Origin: Methylomarinum sp.
GTDB lineage: Bacteria > Pseudomonadota > Gammaproteobacteria > Methylococcales > Methylomonadaceae
Reading direction: 5' to 3'
Assembly: GCA_013139755.1 (NCBI GenBank)
Contig: WTAG01000001.1
Coordinates: forward strand, 1 to 10,132
Length of the DNA: 10,132 bases
The notes beneath the pieces were generated by a model. The model worked only from the letters and a program-made list of their open reading frames with translations. It was not told the DNA's origin and ran no database searches. A program made the translations under genes and the position numbers. Positions 7,601-10,132 of this stretch are shown one piece after another (within the stretch, counting starts at the first letter, position 1; each line of letters starts with the position of its first letter).

Positions 7601-8469
7601 TTTATTTCAAATGTATTTTGGTCTTTATGAAGAACAATATTTTTTGCTTTTATATGACCAGATAAACTTTGTAACTGAGATGACTTCCACTGACTCCATA
7701 ATTTAAAATCACCATCTCCAGTGCTTATTTCCATACCTAATGGCATATCTCCCGTCAATAACTTGGCCAGATGTATATCACTACCTTCCACATAAACCGA
7801 ACCATCAATACTATCGGCTTCAAATGGATTCCCTTGAATAGCCATCGAAACTCTTAAAGCCTGTCCGTATTGCTCAGGTAATTGACTAACTAGATGAATC
7901 TCATGTGTTTGTGCATTGCTGTCATTCTTTATTAATAAATCGACATTATTAAATGTAATGGGTTGCGCATGCCGCTGCTTATCCAGCCAGGTAATATCAC
8001 TCTTCAGAACCTCATAGCGCCCACCTTGAATTAACCACAAAGGCTGCTTAGAATCTTCTGAATTTAAGCCCACAATTGACAGACTTCCATCTTGCTGACG
8101 TACAACAGATAATTTAACGCCCACTAACGTGAGCCAACTAGAAGGTAATAGCTGCCGCGTTAGTAACAATTGCACTAAGTCGATGCCAAGACGGACTTCT
8201 TCCAGCTGAATTGAAGACTTAGCCTTACCTTCAAGCGGCAAAACCTGGATACCTTTTAAAATGATTTCGGGGCTAAAACCTCGCATGTTTGCCCTTAACA
8301 TACCTATTTTTATAGGTATTGAGGTCAATTCATGAATTTTATCTTCTAAATCTGCTTTGTAATCTGCTACGCTCAATAAAGAAAAACGTACTAAACTTAA
8401 GCTAACAGCTAAGGCTACTAACGACCATAACAATAAATGTTTCGTTGCACGTGTTATACGGTAAATCAC
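4663..8469 (-). CDS. yhdP: AsmA-like phospholipid-transport protein YhdP
   Basis: YhdP is a giant AsmA-family protein anchored in the inner membrane that spans the periplasm. With TamB and YdbH it supports phospholipid flow to the outer membrane in E. coli. The 1268-residue length equals the E. coli protein (about 1266). One transmembrane segment is seen at about residues 11-33 after a basic N-terminus, and the rest is beta-rich and periplasmic. The DUF3971-type core shows YYPVDAMDKDLVDWLEMAL (about 514-532) and the segment GKALIYGNLDRLPF through LKYAPDWPVL (540-580). The AsmA_2-like C-terminus has EPGFGRILGLL (about 1109-1119), LDHLIQVVPKSAG-AVPIAGTIVSG (about 1183-1206) and QWDDITVTPL near the end. 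The start codon is GTG (8467-8469): an in-frame TAA lies two codons upstream, so no earlier start exists, and AAAGA is too close to be a good Shine-Dalgarno. It is 27 bases from rng and 27 from the amidase gene, consistent with one operon. No frame breaks are seen. Confidence 0.95.
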   Translation of the reverse strand: MIYRITRATKHLLLWSLVALAVSLSLVRFSLLSVADYKADLEDKIHELTSIPIKIGMLRANMRGFSPEIILKGIQVLPLEGKAKSSIQLEEVRLGIDLVQLLLTRQLLPSSWLTLVGVKLSVVRQQDGSLSIVGLNSEDSKQPLWLIQGGRYEVLKSDITWLDKQRHAQPITFNNVDLLIKNDSNAQTHEIHLVSQLPEQYGQALRVSMAIQGNPFEADSIDGSVYVEGSDIHLAKLLTGDMPLGMEISTGDGDFKLWSQWKSSQLQSLSGHIKAKNIVLHKDQNTFEINKLNTNFTSVNQDGWKQFGVSDFSITTATHQWPTAEFMLSANDSFTQLSASITQLDLQESTELLHFFAPLDEHKQQLISGLALKGMLKDFTIYMDSEKNTYAVNGNFSGVSTNAFSVLPKIENLTGSLKGTQSSGRLAFNTKNGSVFFPEVFKQAHSIKQLQGLVTWQQTTDQWLLATEQLVIENADIQTQTKLALTIPKNDQAVFIDLQTSFSNMHNISSAANYYPVDAMDKDLVDWLEMALVSGKVVDGKALIYGNLDRLPFVDDQGVFEVLFNVEDVKLKYAPDWPVLNNFNAEVLFSKDSLKVDVAHADAKQMAIKRTLVEIPAFEKSNYVSVTGQTEGSIVAVLDFLKETPLHPTIDDILETISPEGLTQVDVDLKIPLVDGISEKVDGVAHFKEAALIVKTVDLNVVDVTGDLKFTENGVFSKNIKAKALGYPIDITVDNKRASTAINIEGKTNVFQLKQQFSFLRHDFIKAEQENDLTRYKINLDLPAEESKPAKLNVKTNLLGIAIDLPASLKKSAKQKKSLDLNLLLDDQTLLPLTMKYGRELNAAVEINKQQSNIYSADIVYGKKLAVMQKNKGIKIQIERDTFDASKWMGVVASKKAAESELNAISLKTKQLQWKGKSYGAIDIAMHRSKKQWAGHVFSSVAKGQFILPFTDNDAIILDMKSISLSELMRFKSQGKQVSISDFPLIQVKSEQLWWNNTNVGQLAIKAEKLEEGVRFNNISIVSDTLKLELKADWLKTDKGHVTEVYGEVVAEDVGEFLSELDITNDLKETKANLGFFGSWSGSPSQFSLAGVHAEMDLELNNGRISSIEPGFGRILGLLAMEQWLKRLTLDFRDIYKQGLSFNSIKGHLKMRAGKLTTKDLRVDAIPARISIIGEADLQAKTLDHLIQVVPKSAGAVPIAGTIVSGIAGAITEVLTNNYKEGYFFGSTYKVTGQWDDITVTPLHDQDGIFKKTWTDLTDFSWTETLTE

Positions 8470-8496
8470 TCTTTATTTTTTATAATTCAATACACA

Positions 8497-9951
8497 TTAA
8501 AGTAAAACCACATCATATTGCTCTTGATTGTATTCAGTTTCAGCCCGAAACTTAATTCTCACGCCTAAAAACAGTTCTAACTCGGCAAGCATTCCTGCTT
8601 CTTCATCCAGTAACATTTCAACCACTTCATTAGAGGCAAGTACCAATAATTCCTGTACATTATATTGCCTAACCTCTCTGATAATTTCTCTAAATATTTC
8701 TAAACATATTGATTCAGCCGTTTTTAAAACACCTCGCCCACCACATGCACAACAAGGTTCGCACAAGATATGCTCCAAACTTTCCCGGGTTCTTTTACGA
8801 GTCATTTCAACCAGACCCAGGGTAGATACTTCGGTAATCTTATTTTTAGCATGATCTTTATCCAAATTACGCTGCAAGGCATTTAGTACTTGTTGCTTAT
8901 GCTCTTCACTGCGCATATCGATGAAATCAATGATAATAATTCCACCCAAGTTACGTAACCTAAGTTGCCTGGAGATTGTCTGGGCTGCTTCCAAATTAGT
9001 TTTAAAAATCGTTTCTTCTAAATTCCGGCCACCGACATAACCGCCTGTATTTACATCTACCGTTGTCATGGCCTCGGTTTGATCAAACACCAGGTGCCCA
9101 CCAGACTTTAACTTTACTTTACGATCTAAGGCACGTGTTATTTCATCTTCTACATTGTAGATATCAAAAACAGGGCACTCTCCTGAGTAATGCTCAATAA
9201 CAGGGACTATATCTGGCACAAAGACCTTGGCAAATTCCACCAGCTTTTGGAACGTTTCTTTTGAATCTACCCTTATCCTTTCAATATTATCTGTGTACAA
9301 ATCCCGCAATATCCTAGTACTTAATGACAAATCTTCATGGATAAGTGTTTTAACTGCGGCTTCTTTTATCCTCTCAGAAATAGCATCCCATAGCTTTGTC
9401 AAAAACAACATATCTGAAATTAATACAGGGTCTTCCACACATTCTGCCGCGGTTCTTGCTATAAAACCACCCGATTCATGCTTTTTCTGAAACTGCTCGA
9501 TACACGCTCTTAATCGGCTACGTTCTTTTTCACTCTCAATGCGTTGCGAAACTCCTGAGTTATTCGCATAAGGCATGTACACTTGAAACCGAGAAGGAAT
9601 TGATATTTCTGTGGTTAACCTTGCACCTTTTGTTCCCAAAGGATCTTTAGTCACCTGGACAACAATCGGTTGTCCTTCACGCAGATAATGCTCAATTTGT
9701 TCTGATCCTTTTTTTTCTAGCTCTTTATTACTAAAGTCAGAAAGATGGAGAAATGCGGCTTTCTCAAGTCCTATATCGACAAAAGCAGCTTGCATGCCCG
9801 GTAATACTCTACAAACAGCACCTTTATATATATTACCAACCAAGCCTTTTTGCTGCTCTCGCTCTATGATCAATTCCTGTAACACACCATTTTCAATAAC
9901 AGCTACTCGTGTTTCAGGTGGTGTGATATTTATTAAAATTTCTTCACTCAT
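8497..9951 (-). CDS. rng: Ribonuclease G
   Basis: RNase G is an endoribonuclease of the RNase E/G family. It helps mature the 5' end of 16S rRNA and decays some mRNAs, cutting single-stranded AU-rich sites and preferring 5'-monophosphate ends. The 484-residue protein matches E. coli RNase G (about 489) and lacks the long C-terminal scaffold of RNase E. An S1-type RNA-binding region lies near residues 35-125 ([21 protein letters not shown]). The magnesium-binding aspartates are D299 in [16 protein letters not shown] and D342 in [11 protein letters not shown]. The zinc-link cysteines are C400 and C403 in [11 protein letters not shown]; extra cysteines at 397 and 401 flank them. The N-terminus [22 protein letters not shown] is family-typical. 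The ATG overlaps the maf stop codon as ATGA, and the nearest AGGGA is 14 bases away, so translation is probably coupled to maf. yhdP follows after 27 bases. Confidence 0.97.
   Translation of the reverse strand: MSEEILINITPPETRVAVIENGVLQELIIEREQQKGLVGNIYKGAVCRVLPGMQAAFVDIGLEKAAFLHLSDFSNKELEKKGSEQIEHYLREGQPIVVQVTKDPLGTKGARLTTEISIPSRFQVYMPYANNSGVSQRIESEKERSRLRACIEQFQKKHESGGFIARTAAECVEDPVLISDMLFLTKLWDAISERIKEAAVKTLIHEDLSLSTRILRDLYTDNIERIRVDSKETFQKLVEFAKVFVPDIVPVIEHYSGECPVFDIYNVEDEITRALDRKVKLKSGGHLVFDQTEAMTTVDVNTGGYVGGRNLEETIFKTNLEAAQTISRQLRLRNLGGIIIIDFIDMRSEEHKQQVLNALQRNLDKDHAKNKITEVSTLGLVEMTRKRTRESLEHILCEPCCACGGRGVLKTAESICLEIFREIIREVRQYNVQELLVLASNEVVEMLLDEEAGMLAELELFLGVRIKFRAETEYNQEQYDVVLL
9948..9951 (-). 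promoter_or_regulatory. ATGA stop/start overlap coupling maf to rng
   Basis: On the minus strand ATG (9951-9949) opens rng and TGA (9950-9948) closes maf. With the only purine-rich AGGGA 14 bases upstream, rng translation is likely re-initiated by ribosomes finishing maf. The overlap is seen directly; the coupling is inferred. Confidence 0.7.
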
Positions 9952-10132
9952 GTGATTATTTTTATTCCCTGTTTAGATAATAGCTCTGCTGTTTCAAATA
10001 AAGGTAAGCCAACAACCCCAGAAAAACTGCCTTGTATCGACTCAACAAAGATGCTTGCCAAACCTTGTATCGCATACGCCCCAGCCTTTCCTTGCGGCTC
10101 ACCTGTATTCCAATAAGCCTGAATTTCATTGC
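9948..10132 (-). CDS. maf: Maf-family nucleoside triphosphate pyrophosphatase, C-terminal part
   Basis: These are the last 60 codons and the TGA stop of a gene that runs off the right edge. The visible protein begins [20 protein letters not shown] and contains [20 protein letters not shown] followed by [11 protein letters not shown]. This matches the C-terminal third of Maf proteins, which are about 190-200 residues long. Maf enzymes hydrolyse nucleoside triphosphates to the monophosphate and pyrophosphate, removing modified or excess nucleotides; overproduction inhibits septum formation in some bacteria. The KAGAYAIQG motif resembles the YhdE (dTTP/UTP) branch rather than the YceF branch, where SEG usually replaces IQG. 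The N-terminal residues that would settle specificity are outside the window. The stop TGA (9950-9948) overlaps the rng ATG. A location directly before rng is conserved in gammaproteobacteria, commonly downstream of mreBCD. Confidence 0.93.
   Translation of the reverse strand, partial: NEIQAYWNTGEPQGKAGAYAIQGLASIFVESIQGSFSGVVGLPLFETAELLSKQGIKIIT

Noticed and set aside
8528..8854. A 108-codon open frame on the plus strand, opposite the 3' part of rng.
   Set aside because: It is a low-complexity serine-rich antisense shadow of a strongly conserved gene, with no family resemblance.

Overview
The window is a housekeeping block of a low-GC gammaproteobacterium (clearly AT-rich by eye). The cluster maf - rng - yhdP - carbon-nitrogen hydrolase - tldD - pmbA is typical of gammaproteobacteria. 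The full-length RNase G, YhdP and BamC-type lipoprotein also point to that class. I cannot name the genus. AT-rich methane- or sulfur-oxidising gammaproteobacteria are plausible sources, but that is a guess.

All the functional genes lie on the minus strand, so transcription runs from right to left. At the right edge is the end of a Maf-family nucleotide pyrophosphatase gene (cut by the window), coupled to rng (RNase G) by a 4-base ATGA overlap. Then come yhdP (a very large AsmA-like inner-membrane protein), a nitrilase-superfamily amidase and a short BamC-like lipoprotein. The gaps are 27, 27 and 6 bases, consistent with one operon. After a 126-base gap comes tldD, and after a further 141-base gap pmbA (tldE). 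TldD and PmbA are the two subunits of one zinc metalloprotease. yhdP and bamC concern the outer membrane, rng handles RNA, maf and nit clean up aberrant metabolites, and tldD/pmbA degrade or mature peptides.

The leftmost 171 bases differ in character. They hold the 3' end of an IS110-family transposase on the plus strand, with a one-base frameshift, converging on pmbA. Its last codons form one arm of a perfect 40-base palindrome. The tldD-pmbA gap carries a small repeat structure: an imperfect inverted repeat followed by tandem octamers. It looks like a degenerate dispersed element.

I see no new multi-gene system here. The points worth following are the broken IS110 end with its palindrome, the repeat between tldD and pmbA, and the single-domain BamC-like gene at an atypical locus. 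No gene-free stretch exceeds 300 bases, and I found no tRNA, rRNA or CRISPR.
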